Source of the DNA: Lentibacillus saliphilus
GTDB lineage: Bacteria > Bacillota > Bacilli > Bacillales > Amphibacillaceae
Direction: 5' to 3'
Assembly (NCBI RefSeq): GCF_019093865.1
Contig: NZ_JABJXD010000013.1
Location: forward strand, 1-48,810
Length of the DNA stretch: 48,810 nucleotides
Of the stretch, positions 7,951-16,370 are shown piece after piece. The notes under the pieces are model-generated. The model saw only the letters and a list, made by a program, of their open reading frames with translations. It was not told where the DNA came from and searched no databases. The position numbers and the translations under genes were made by a program. How positions within the stretch are numbered: the first letter of the stretch is position 1; each line of letters starts with the position of its first letter.

Positions 7951-8867
7951 TACCGTCTGCTGCCTTTCTCAGCCAATTCTATAGCCTGACGAACGAACCC
8001 TTTTGCTTCATCTATCACTGCAACAGCCTGTTTATAGGGTACACCAGTTTTAATCATAACAATAGCTGGCTTCACTTCATAATTTGATCGTTCAAGTATA
8101 TGTTCCGCCTCAAAATATGAAATATGTGTTATTGTCGCAACAATATTTTTAGCGCGTTCCTTTAGTTTTTGATTGCTTACCTTTAAGTCTACCATTAAAT
8201 TCTCATATACTTTACCTATTTTAATCATAGATGCGGTCGTCACCATATTTAATATCATTTTATGAGCGGTCGCAGCCTTCATACGTGTAGATCCCGTTAA
8301 CACTTCTGGACCAGTCATCACTTCAATACTTATATCTGCACATTTGGAAATCTCAGAACCCGTATTGCTTGAAAGGCTTACTGTTTTAGCACCGAGCTGT
8401 CGAGCATAATTTAATGAACCGATTACGTATGGCGTTCTGCCACTTGCAGCAATGCCTATAACGACATCCAACTCAGTTAAACCGCGCTCTTCTAAATCCT
8501 TTGCTCCCAAGCCTTCGTCATCTTCTGCACCTTCAACCGCTTCTATAAAAGCTTGTGTGCCACCTGCCATAACAGCTTGAACAACATCAGGCGTTGTGCT
8601 AAAGGTCGGTGGACACTCCACAGCATCTAGTATACCTATGCGACCGCTCGTGCCAGCGCCTACATAAAATAGTCTACCACCTTGTTTTAAAGACTCATAA
8701 ACTGCTTCAACGACATCACCAATTTGCGGAAGAACAGCCTGCACACTTTGAGCAACTGTCATATCTTCAGCATTAATCACTTTCAATATTTCCATTGTAG
8801 ACTTGGTGTCTATATTACTGGAATTGCTATTACGCATTTCCGTTGTCAATGTCGATAGTTTGTTCAT
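7950..8867 (-). CDS. murQ: N-acetylmuramic acid 6-phosphate etherase MurQ
   Basis: 305 aa, the normal family length (about 300). SIS fold with the MurQ signatures VGAGTSGRIGILDAVECPPTF and EGAEDDE. Glu84 and Glu115 match the catalytic glutamates Glu83/Glu114 of the E. coli enzyme. It cleaves the lactyl ether of MurNAc-6-P to GlcNAc-6-P and D-lactate in the cytoplasm. A GGATGGGG site precedes ATG 8867. It is flanked by namZ (12 bases upstream) and a coupled GNAT gene downstream. The GlcNAc-6-P product would enter glycolysis through NagA/NagB, which are not in this window. Confidence 0.95.
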   Translation of the reverse strand: MNKLSTLTTEMRNSNSSNIDTKSTMEILKVINAEDMTVAQSVQAVLPQIGDVVEAVYESLKQGGRLFYVGAGTSGRIGILDAVECPPTFSTTPDVVQAVMAGGTQAFIEAVEGAEDDEGLGAKDLEERGLTELDVVIGIAASGRTPYVIGSLNYARQLGAKTVSLSSNTGSEISKCADISIEVMTGPEVLTGSTRMKAATAHKMILNMVTTASMIKIGKVYENLMVDLKVSNQKLKERAKNIVATITHISYFEAEHILERSNYEVKPAIVMIKTGVPYKQAVAVIDEAKGFVRQAIELAEKGSRR

Positions 8868-8879
8868 ATTTTCCCCATC

Positions 8880-10031
8880 CTATTTATATAAAAGATATGG
8901 TTCTCTGTTTTCTTGAAACCCTTTCAGTTGTTCATTACATTCACTGAAAAACGCGGTTGAACGACCATTCACAATATCGTCCTTTAGTTTTTTTGTTCCA
9001 GCCAAAAGATCAAAGAAATACTTACCATTTGTATGTTGCGTAAACTCGAATTGATTTGGATACAATTGTGCAACGATCTCCAATAACAAAACACCTGTCT
9101 TAAACGCATTGACCTCATATCTATTGGCTATATGAAGCTGAATGCCATTACAAACGTCATCTTTATATTTTTGATATGTCGGTATAAATGACGTGGGACG
9201 TGCCAATATTCCAGGTACGTTCTTTTCATTAAAGGCTCTTGCTAACTTATAACCATCCATAAAAGGTGCGCCTACAACTTCAAATGGTCTCGTTGTGCCC
9301 CTTCCTTCTGATAGATTCGTCCCTTCAAATAAACATGTACCAGGATATAAGGTTGTCATATCAATGTTCGTTGTATTTGGTGAAGGAGATACCCAAAAAA
9401 GCCCTGTATCGTCAAAATACATATGTCTTCTCCATCCCTCCATCTGAATAACAGTTAAATCACACGAATATCCGAATTCATACTTGAAAAGTAATGACAA
9501 TTCTCCGACTGTCATTCCGTGACGATTAGGAATAGGTAAAAGACCAACAAATGATCGAACATTTTCTTCTACTAAATTACCTTCCAGGGCTTCACCCGAT
9601 ATTGGATTTGGTCTGTCAAGAACAACGAACTGTTTTCCGTGGTCCTGACAGGCTTCCATTAAATACGCCATCGTATAAATAAACGTATAATATCGGGCGC
9701 CAATATCTTGTAAATCGAACACAAGGACATCAACCATATCAAGCATATTTTCGGTAGGTTTCTTTGTCTCTCCATACAGACTGAAGACGGGAAGGTTTGT
9801 ATAAGGATCTGTTGTCGACTTGACTGTTTCGCCTTCCTTTGCATCTCCTCTTATACCATGCTCTGGTGCATATAACGCAGTTAGGAACACACCCGAATGT
9901 TCATAAAAAAGATCAATAGAAGGCACAAGCACTTGGTTAACGCCGGTCATATTCGTCACTAAACCAATACGCTTACCTTCAAAGCTTTTATACGCGCGTT
10001 CTAAAAAGATGTCGAGACCAAGTTTCATCAT
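8880..10031 (-). CDS. namZ: NamZ-like exo-beta-N-acetylmuramidase (DUF1343, GH171)
   Basis: 383 aa DUF1343/YbbC protein. Conserved features: GLVTNMTGV near 23, LYAPEHGIRGDAKEGE near 53-68 with the acidic residues typical of the active site, FDLQDIGARYYTFIYT, VLDRPNPI, NLSEGRGTTRPFE. B. subtilis NamZ (YbbC) releases MurNAc from the non-reducing end of peptidoglycan fragments. The B. subtilis protein is secreted, but here the chain starts MMKLGLDIFLE with no hydrophobic leader, so a cytoplasmic enzyme is likely. Between the sugar permeases and murQ, it would free MurNAc for MurK and MurQ. Confidence 0.87.
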   Translation of the reverse strand: MMKLGLDIFLERAYKSFEGKRIGLVTNMTGVNQVLVPSIDLFYEHSGVFLTALYAPEHGIRGDAKEGETVKSTTDPYTNLPVFSLYGETKKPTENMLDMVDVLVFDLQDIGARYYTFIYTMAYLMEACQDHGKQFVVLDRPNPISGEALEGNLVEENVRSFVGLLPIPNRHGMTVGELSLLFKYEFGYSCDLTVIQMEGWRRHMYFDDTGLFWVSPSPNTTNIDMTTLYPGTCLFEGTNLSEGRGTTRPFEVVGAPFMDGYKLARAFNEKNVPGILARPTSFIPTYQKYKDDVCNGIQLHIANRYEVNAFKTGVLLLEIVAQLYPNQFEFTQHTNGKYFFDLLAGTKKLKDDIVNGRSTAFFSECNEQLKGFQENREPYLLYK

Positions 10032-10057
10032 GGTACTCCCTTCTTATTGCATCATTT

Positions 10058-11026
10058 TTATTCCTTGACACCGCCAAGGGTCAGCCCTTTGACGAAATGA
10101 CGCTGGAATATGAGGAATACGATAATCATAGGAATTGCCGCTATTGCAGCACCACTCATCAGTAATTTAAAGCTGGCAAGATTTGCATCCTGCAATGTTT
10201 TCAAGCCAACTGGTAATGTATATAAATCAGAGTTGTTCAATACGATAATTGGCCATAAAAAGGAATTCCAAACGTTCATAAATGTAAAAATACCTAGTGC
10301 TGCCAATCCTGGCTTTGCTAATGGCATAACGATTTTCCAATATGTCTTCCATTCGCTCGCACCATCTATTTTAGCAGCATCTAATAATTCATTCGGAATA
10401 GAGTACATGAATTGTCTCATGAGAAACACACCGAACACCATTGATAAATCAGGGAAAATTAAGGCCCAATGCGTATCCATCAAATTTAACTCCCGAATCA
10501 TTATAAACATTGGGACAAGCGTAACCTGACCTGGGATCATCATCGTTGAAATGATCAGCCAAAATATGAGATTCCGTCCCGGAAAGCGTTTTTTAGCTAG
10601 GACGTAGCCAGCCATGGAATCAAACAGTAGAATACCTACTGTTACAACAACTCCGATATAAAAACTATTAAAAAACCATCGGCCCATATTATTTTTTTCA
10701 AATAATGTTTTAAAGCCTGAAAATGTATTATCAACAATATGACTCATTGTTTCACGGTGGTAAGCAGCCTGTTCCATATCGTTCTGTTCTTCAGCATCAC
10801 GTGCCTTCTTCCAATGCTCAAAATACTCCGGTATCCCCATTGGATACATTTTCGGTGGATTGGAGTTTACATATGAGACTGGCCTGTCAAGTTCCTCATC
10901 CTGATAGTTGCTGAGCTGTAATGATGTGCTGAATACCCAATAAAGTGGCAAAAGGGAAACGACCGAGAATACGATGAGTAGTGTATAGACAATCGGTTTT
11001 TTCATTTTAAAACTTGTAGTTTTCAC
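10058..11026 (-). CDS. Sugar ABC transporter permease, MalG type (CUT1)
   Basis: 322 aa. N-terminal membrane segment at about 12-33, then five more from about 118. EAA loop DAAKIDGASEWKTYWKIVMPLAKPGLAALG near 220-250 is the ATPase-docking motif of binding-protein-dependent permeases. Between the first two membrane segments there is an extra charged stretch of about 60 residues (including HWKKARDAEEQNDMEQAAYH) that common MalG proteins lack; this would face outside and might contact the binding protein or the wall. Gap to the partner permease is 11 bases. No ATPase gene accompanies the pair. Inferred substrate: muropeptide-derived saccharide. Confidence 0.87.
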   Translation of the reverse strand: MKTTSFKMKKPIVYTLLIVFSVVSLLPLYWVFSTSLQLSNYQDEELDRPVSYVNSNPPKMYPMGIPEYFEHWKKARDAEEQNDMEQAAYHRETMSHIVDNTFSGFKTLFEKNNMGRWFFNSFYIGVVVTVGILLFDSMAGYVLAKKRFPGRNLIFWLIISTMMIPGQVTLVPMFIMIRELNLMDTHWALIFPDLSMVFGVFLMRQFMYSIPNELLDAAKIDGASEWKTYWKIVMPLAKPGLAALGIFTFMNVWNSFLWPIIVLNNSDLYTLPVGLKTLQDANLASFKLLMSGAAIAAIPMIIVFLIFQRHFVKGLTLGGVKE

Positions 11027-11037
11027 GTATTTCCCTC

Positions 11038-11937
11038 CTATTCATCATGCTGTAAGACTTTAAATTGGAAAATAGATACAATGAGAATAATCCCAAACAA
11101 TATGACGGATTGAGCTGCTGCTAGTCCGAACTCAAAGTCTCGGAAGCCTGTTTTATAGATTAAGTGGACGATTGTCTCAGTTGCAAATCCTGGTCCTCCA
11201 CCTGTCATTAATATAATTTGAGTAAATACTTGGAAGGAACCGATCGTACTTAACAGCACTAAATACAATGTAGATGGTTTAAGCATAGGGATTGTAATCC
11301 GTGCCCATTTTTGAAAAGAACTCGCACCATCAATGGTTGCTGCTTCATATAATGATTCCGATATTGAACCCATTGAAGCTAAATATAAAATAATGCCAAC
11401 CCCAAACGGAATCATGCATTGCATAATAATAATTGCCCAAAGTGCGGAGTCTGTTTGTCCCAGCCAGTTAATCGGATCGGCACCAAACCACCCTATAATA
11501 TAATTGAATAATCCAAATTCATAATTATACATCCATCTCCATACCATCGCGATAATCACCATCGATGCGACTGTAGGCAAATAAAAGGCGGCTCGAAAGA
11601 AATTCTGGGCCGTACGCGAAACAGAGTGAATTAATGAAGCAATAACCAGCGCGCTCACCACATTAAATGGTACTGTAACTACTGTATAGATCGCTGTATT
11701 GTAGAGTGCTTTTCTAAAAGCTTCGCTTTCAAAGACAGCCTTATAGTTATCTAGCCCTGCCCATACACTTCCAAAAACTTTATATTCTTGAAATGATAGA
11801 ATAAATGCCCAAACAACGGGAATTGCTATAAATGTAATGAATAGAATTAATTTGGGAAGCAAAAAGAGGTAGGCAGAGTAGTTCTTTTTAATTAAAAAGA
11901 GCGTCCCGTGTTTCTTCACTCCAGTAGACGTTTTCAC
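11038..11937 (-). CDS. Sugar ABC transporter permease, MalF type (CUT1)
   Basis: 299 aa with six predicted membrane segments; the first at about 25-47 (YLFLLPKLILFITFIAIPVV). EAA loop EAATIDGASSFQKWARITIPMLKPS near 200-225. Second gene of the importer, after the binding lipoprotein and an inter-gene hairpin, before the MalG partner. The heterodimeric permease would move an oligosaccharide across the membrane. In Bacillus such importers usually borrow the shared ATPase MsmX; no ATPase gene is present here. Confidence 0.88.
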   Translation of the reverse strand: MKTSTGVKKHGTLFLIKKNYSAYLFLLPKLILFITFIAIPVVWAFILSFQEYKVFGSVWAGLDNYKAVFESEAFRKALYNTAIYTVVTVPFNVVSALVIASLIHSVSRTAQNFFRAAFYLPTVASMVIIAMVWRWMYNYEFGLFNYIIGWFGADPINWLGQTDSALWAIIIMQCMIPFGVGIILYLASMGSISESLYEAATIDGASSFQKWARITIPMLKPSTLYLVLLSTIGSFQVFTQIILMTGGGPGFATETIVHLIYKTGFRDFEFGLAAAQSVILFGIILIVSIFQFKVLQHDE

Positions 11938-12019
11938 AGTAATACCTCCCGATCGTTAAAAATCTATTAATATTGTGTTGTTTCCAATACTCTTGATTCA
12001 ATTTTAAAGAAATAGTAAA

Positions 12020-12100
12020 GCTGACCAAGCGGATCCTGACAGTTTACTTTGAGCAAACAGCCACCGATTTTTCGTATGTGCTTTATCAGGATCCATCAGC
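12020..12100 (-). terminator. Hairpin between binding-protein and permease genes
   Basis: GGATCCTGA (12031-12039) pairs with TCAGGATCC (12086-12094), with outer GCTGA/TCAGC pairs. It lies 23 bases beyond the stop of the lipoprotein gene and ahead of the permeases. Hairpins at this position in sugar ABC operons usually protect the binding-protein mRNA and reduce read-through, giving more binding protein than permease. No strong T tract is present. Confidence 0.55.
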
Positions 12101-12122
12101 CAGCATAATTATCATTTATTTT

Positions 12123-13472
12123 CTACTCAAGTAAATCTTGAACGCCTGCTTTAGCAGCATCCATAGCATCTTTGGCGGTTTTTTCTCCGTTAAAGACAAG
12201 TTGAAGCTCTCTTTGAATCACTTCATCAATTTTTTTCCATTCTGGATGACGTGGTAGCATGACCACTTGTGAAGACATTTCTTGTGCCCGAGCCATTTCC
12301 GGATTATCAGCAAATGGGTCTTTGTCCGCAGCGCTTTTGAGTGCTGGGAAAATACCATATTCTTTAGACATAACATACTGTTCTTCTGCTGAAGAAATGT
12401 GCTTCATAAACTCTGCAACGACCTCTTTTTTAGCATCATTATCCTGATGGAACATTGTCCATCCTCCTACACCACCAATCGTGACTGGCTCACCACTCTC
12501 GCCGGTTGGATAGTTGGCAACCATAAAGTTGGTTGGATAAGCGGTCTGTGCGGACGTAATAGCCCAAGTTGCCCAAGGCTCCATCGCTACTGTTCTTTGT
12601 TCTTCACTAGCCCATGCTTGGAACGTACCACCAACATCGGCTCCCCCCATCGAAACAGGTGCTGCTTCTTTCTCTAGCTTAATATCAGCCAATTGCTGAA
12701 TGGCCTCTACCGCAGCAGGATCATCAAAGGTAAATTCAGACAAATCATCACTCAATGGCTGTCCGCCATTAATGTAGAAGAATGGCCAAGCTTCATAATA
12801 GCCTGGAAGAATATAAGTTGAGAAGCCATAAACGTCTATTTCGCCATCACCATCTCGGTCAAACGTTAATTTTTCGGCTGCATCAGCGAATTCATTCCAA
12901 GTCCATTCACCGTTTTCCGGTGGTTCAACGCCTGCTTCTTCAAATAAATCTAAGTTTAATAGCATACTATGCACTGTAATTGAGTTAGGAATCCCATACA
13001 GCTCACCATCGAACGTATATGCTTCTCGAGCATTTTCATAAAAGTCATTCATTTCATCGTCTGTAAAAAATTCATCTACGGATTCGATCACACCTTGTTC
13101 AATATGTTCGATGCTAACAGCACTTCCACTAATGTCTACTGGCGCAATATCAGGCCATGATTTACCAGCGATCGATACACCTAACTTATCAGGCATTTCT
13201 GCCCAAGGTACTTGAACAAGTTCAATTTCAACACCTTCATGACTTTCTTCAAATTCTTTTATTTTTTCTTCAAGCCAGAAGTATTTATTACCTTCGCCAT
13301 CTTCACCCGAATCATCACCTTCTTCAGCCCAACGTGGTCCATCCCATATGGTGATTTTCCCCGTCCATTCCTCACCTGAATTACTGCTACCAGCATCGTC
13401 GCTACATGCACTCAAAATCCCGGCAAACATAACCAACATCAATACGTAAACTAATTTAAATTGACCTTTCAC
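12123..13472 (-). CDS. Extracellular sugar-binding lipoprotein of the ABC importer
   Basis: 449 aa from GTG 13472, preceded by GGGGGTAAGAAA; an ATG further upstream (13532) has no comparable site and would delay the signal peptide. Lipoprotein signal: KGQFK, hydrophobic VLMLVMFAGI, lipobox LSAC, then an acidic linker. The body is a CUT1 family solute-binding fold (ITIWDGPRW..., WNEFADAAEKLT, GGWTMF). It is strikingly rich in Asp/Glu, as expected for an extracellular protein of a halophile or alkaliphile. Linked genes suggest it binds MurNAc-containing saccharides or muropeptides; a chito-oligosaccharide is the main alternative. Confidence 0.88.
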   Translation of the reverse strand: MKGQFKLVYVLMLVMFAGILSACSDDAGSSNSGEEWTGKITIWDGPRWAEEGDDSGEDGEGNKYFWLEEKIKEFEESHEGVEIELVQVPWAEMPDKLGVSIAGKSWPDIAPVDISGSAVSIEHIEQGVIESVDEFFTDDEMNDFYENAREAYTFDGELYGIPNSITVHSMLLNLDLFEEAGVEPPENGEWTWNEFADAAEKLTFDRDGDGEIDVYGFSTYILPGYYEAWPFFYINGGQPLSDDLSEFTFDDPAAVEAIQQLADIKLEKEAAPVSMGGADVGGTFQAWASEEQRTVAMEPWATWAITSAQTAYPTNFMVANYPTGESGEPVTIGGVGGWTMFHQDNDAKKEVVAEFMKHISSAEEQYVMSKEYGIFPALKSAADKDPFADNPEMARAQEMSSQVVMLPRHPEWKKIDEVIQRELQLVFNGEKTAKDAMDAAKAGVQDLLE

Positions 13473-13545
13473 TTTCTTACCCCCTAAAATGTAATAAATG
13501 GTAAACAATGATGGACGTGGTTGATGCGTCACCTCCTTCAGAAAA

Positions 13546-14718
13546 CTACCAAGCTATTTTGCCCATAACAACATGCTTTTGTGCACCTGTTGCTGCAGGC
13601 AAATTGTTTGGACGTTTATTCAAACACTGATAGCCAAGGAGTGCGAAAATCATCGCTTCCTTTGCGTCAGCAGACATACCATATTTGTCAATTCCATCAA
13701 CTATGACATCAGCTGGCAATCTAGATTTTATACGGGCCATTAATGTTGGATTGTATCTCCCACCTCCACTAATTAGCACTTCCTCTATATTTGCCTTTTT
13801 GATTAAGCGTTCTATTTCTGCAGCTAAGGTAACCGCCGTTAATTCCGTTAAAGTGGCCAATCGATCATAATGATCGATTGACATAGTATTTGCTTCGTTC
13901 CAAAGATGTTTAGCAAAATCAACGCCAAACATTTCTCTACCTGTACTCTTAGGTGGCCGTTTTATAAAGTATGGATGCTCGAGTAGGCTTTTCAACCACT
14001 GATCGTGGACTTTACCCTGCTTCGCCAATAACCCATTTTTATCATAGGCTTGTTTTCCTTTAGTCACGCGTTCAGTAAAATAATCTATTATCATGTTTCC
14101 TGGGCCGGTATCGTACGCAAGAACTTCTGTTTCCGTACAATTTTTAGGTAAGACAGTTATATTGGAAATACCTCCGATGTTCGCAAGTACCCGGCCATAA
14201 GTCTCTTTTTTAAATAATAGATAGTCCGCATACGGAACCAAAGGCGCTCCTTGCCCTCCAACAGCCATATCCCTAGTTCTAAAATCACCAATCGTCGTAA
14301 TTCCAGTTAAGCCTGCAATAACACTAATATCTCCAACCTGTAGTGTCGATGACACTTCAACATTTCCTAAAGGAACTGGTACTGGTTGATGATGAAGGGT
14401 CTGACCATGAGAGCTGATAAATTCTATATCGTCTTGCTTTAAGCCTGCATGATCAATCGCTCTTAAAGCTGTCTCAGCAAACACATATCCCAAGTGCATG
14501 TTTAATGATGACAGTTGATCGACACTCGACGTCTCCGGGTTACACTGTTCGAGAATAATTTTTTTTAATGTTGTATCATATGGAACCGTCTCAAAATGGA
14601 TGAGCTGCATGTCAAAAGTATCAGTTTCAGTTATTTTTACTATCGCTGCATCAACACCATCCAAGGACGTTCCTGACATAAGTCCGACCGCATATACGGA
14701 TTGATGATCCAAATCCAT
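13546..14718 (-). CDS. anmK: Anhydro-N-acetylmuramic acid kinase AnmK
   Basis: 390 aa ASKHA kinase with the AnmK landmarks GLMSGTSLDGVDAAIV (start), ISSHGQTLHH, DFRTRDMAVGGQGAPLVP, YDTGPGNMIIDYF and ISGGGRYNP. AnmK hydrolyses the 1,6-anhydro ring and phosphorylates O6, giving MurNAc-6-P for MurQ. Stop of nagZ and start of anmK are 1 base apart. Together with the MurK-like kinase the operon can take both reducing MurNAc and 1,6-anhydroMurNAc into the same pool. Anhydro-sugars are made by lytic transglycosylases; a SpoIID/LytB-like gene, a family with that activity, lies upstream at 17358. Confidence 0.95.
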   Translation of the reverse strand: MDLDHQSVYAVGLMSGTSLDGVDAAIVKITETDTFDMQLIHFETVPYDTTLKKIILEQCNPETSSVDQLSSLNMHLGYVFAETALRAIDHAGLKQDDIEFISSHGQTLHHQPVPVPLGNVEVSSTLQVGDISVIAGLTGITTIGDFRTRDMAVGGQGAPLVPYADYLLFKKETYGRVLANIGGISNITVLPKNCTETEVLAYDTGPGNMIIDYFTERVTKGKQAYDKNGLLAKQGKVHDQWLKSLLEHPYFIKRPPKSTGREMFGVDFAKHLWNEANTMSIDHYDRLATLTELTAVTLAAEIERLIKKANIEEVLISGGGRYNPTLMARIKSRLPADVIVDGIDKYGMSADAKEAMIFALLGYQCLNKRPNNLPAATGAQKHVVMGKIAW

Positions 14719-14719
14719 C

Positions 14720-16330
14720 TTACCCCTCCTCTCGTCGTGGGAGTGTCACCGGTAAATGACCTTTAACATGTGTTATTCCGAAAATAGCCTGTGTCGCAAC
14801 CTCCAGTGCTGGTTTGGTAAATTCATAGGTTGCTATATAGGCTTGAACATCTGGAAGATATGCCAAATCATAAGGACTTCGCGTCGCAACAACGATAACA
14901 GTTTTGTGATGTTGTGTAACCGTATGTACGAGTTCTGCTTGCGCATCCCCTGGCTGAACAGATAGTGTACCGATGATGACAGCTTTATAACCTTTACATG
15001 CAACACCAACTTGGTCAATTTCCTCTTTAGTCGGCGGATTCGATAATTGTAAAATATCTGTCGACGAATGATAGCGCTTTATAGACTCACCTAGTGAAAA
15101 TGTCGCATACCTGCTATCCTCAACCTGCATGGCATACTTGTTTTCAGGATAAAGCACTAGCACCTTATCCTCTGGCTGTATATTAAGAGGCAAGAGCTTA
15201 TGTTCATTTTTCACAACAGTTATGCCTTGTTTATAAATTTCTGTTGCCTCAGCTTCATGATGCTTGCTCTTTAAATTTGTGGATTTACTTAAATGGCTTT
15301 CAAACGAAATATCTTCCCATGATAAATACTTTTTCTTAAGTTGCATCACACGATTAAAGGCTTCATTTAAAGTGTTTTCTTTAATTTCACCTGAAATGAC
15401 AGCCCTTTCAATTTGATCCATCGTTTCATACTGCCTTGATTGAAGATGAGATACCATAATCAAATCAACACCTGCTTTCAGAGCAGCAACGCCTCCTCCT
15501 GCTGTACCGATCGTCTCAGATATTGCATTCATTTCCATACAATCTGTCGTTACAACACCTTTGTAGCCTAACTGTTCCCGTAATAGTCCCGTTATGACTT
15601 TATTGGAGAGCGTAGCTGGTACATTTGCTTCTCCTTCAATAGCTGGAAAATAAACGTGGGCCGACATAATTGTATCCGCGCCTTCATTAATGCATTTAAT
15701 AAAAGGCTTTAATTCAATATTTTTTAGACGATTCATGTCGTGAGAAATAACAGGAAGATCCAAATGTGAGTCGACACTTGTATCACCATGCCCCGGGAAG
15801 TGTTTTAAGGTGGTAATCACTCCCGCGGCTTGCATACCTTTCATTGATTCCAAGCCAAATTTTGAAACCTTATCGGGATCTTCTCCAAAAGAACGTACAC
15901 CTATAACCGGATTATCAGGGTTATTATTAACATCAAGCACCGGTGCGAGATTCCAATTGATACCGAGCGCTTTTAATTCTCTGCCTGTCGCTAAACCAGC
16001 AATATATGCATTTTCATACCGCCCTGTAGCACCGATTAACATTGACCCAGGAAAAATCGTTGTTCCCTCTCCCAGACGTCGGACGACACCATTTTCTTGG
16101 TCAATACAAATCAGTAATGGCTGCTCATGACCAGCCACCTTTGCCTCTCGCTGTAAATCTGTCGTTAACTGGTACACCTCCTGGGGTGTACCTATATTTC
16201 TCGCAAAAAGGATAATTCCGCCTACATGGTGCTCTCGTATTAGTTTTTTGATTTCAGGTGTAATTGTCTTTCCTTTAAAACCACAAACCATTAGCTGCCC
16301 AATCTGCTTTTTTACATCAGTTATTTGCAT
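14720..16330 (-). CDS. nagZ: Beta-N-acetylglucosaminidase NagZ (GH3), cytoplasmic form
   Basis: 536 aa from ATG 16330 (GGGAGGG 5 bases upstream); a longer in-frame start at 16411 has no ribosome site. GH3 catalytic domain with KHFPGHGDTSVDSH (176-189) holding the Asp187-His189 acid/base dyad of NagZ, and nucleophile Asp263 in VTTDCMEMNAI. A GH3 C-terminal domain follows from about 375 (VLVLYPENKYA, VVATRSPYDLAYL), as in the two-domain Bacillus NagZ. The B. subtilis enzyme is secreted; this one has no signal peptide. It would cleave GlcNAc from GlcNAc-MurNAc or GlcNAc-anhydroMurNAc inside the cell, feeding AnmK and MurK. Confidence 0.92.
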   Translation of the reverse strand: MQITDVKKQIGQLMVCGFKGKTITPEIKKLIREHHVGGIILFARNIGTPQEVYQLTTDLQREAKVAGHEQPLLICIDQENGVVRRLGEGTTIFPGSMLIGATGRYENAYIAGLATGRELKALGINWNLAPVLDVNNNPDNPVIGVRSFGEDPDKVSKFGLESMKGMQAAGVITTLKHFPGHGDTSVDSHLDLPVISHDMNRLKNIELKPFIKCINEGADTIMSAHVYFPAIEGEANVPATLSNKVITGLLREQLGYKGVVTTDCMEMNAISETIGTAGGGVAALKAGVDLIMVSHLQSRQYETMDQIERAVISGEIKENTLNEAFNRVMQLKKKYLSWEDISFESHLSKSTNLKSKHHEAEATEIYKQGITVVKNEHKLLPLNIQPEDKVLVLYPENKYAMQVEDSRYATFSLGESIKRYHSSTDILQLSNPPTKEEIDQVGVACKGYKAVIIGTLSVQPGDAQAELVHTVTQHHKTVIVVATRSPYDLAYLPDVQAYIATYEFTKPALEVATQAIFGITHVKGHLPVTLPRREEG

Positions 16331-16370
16331 CTTATCCCTCCCTTTTATATTAAACTCATATATTCTAAAT

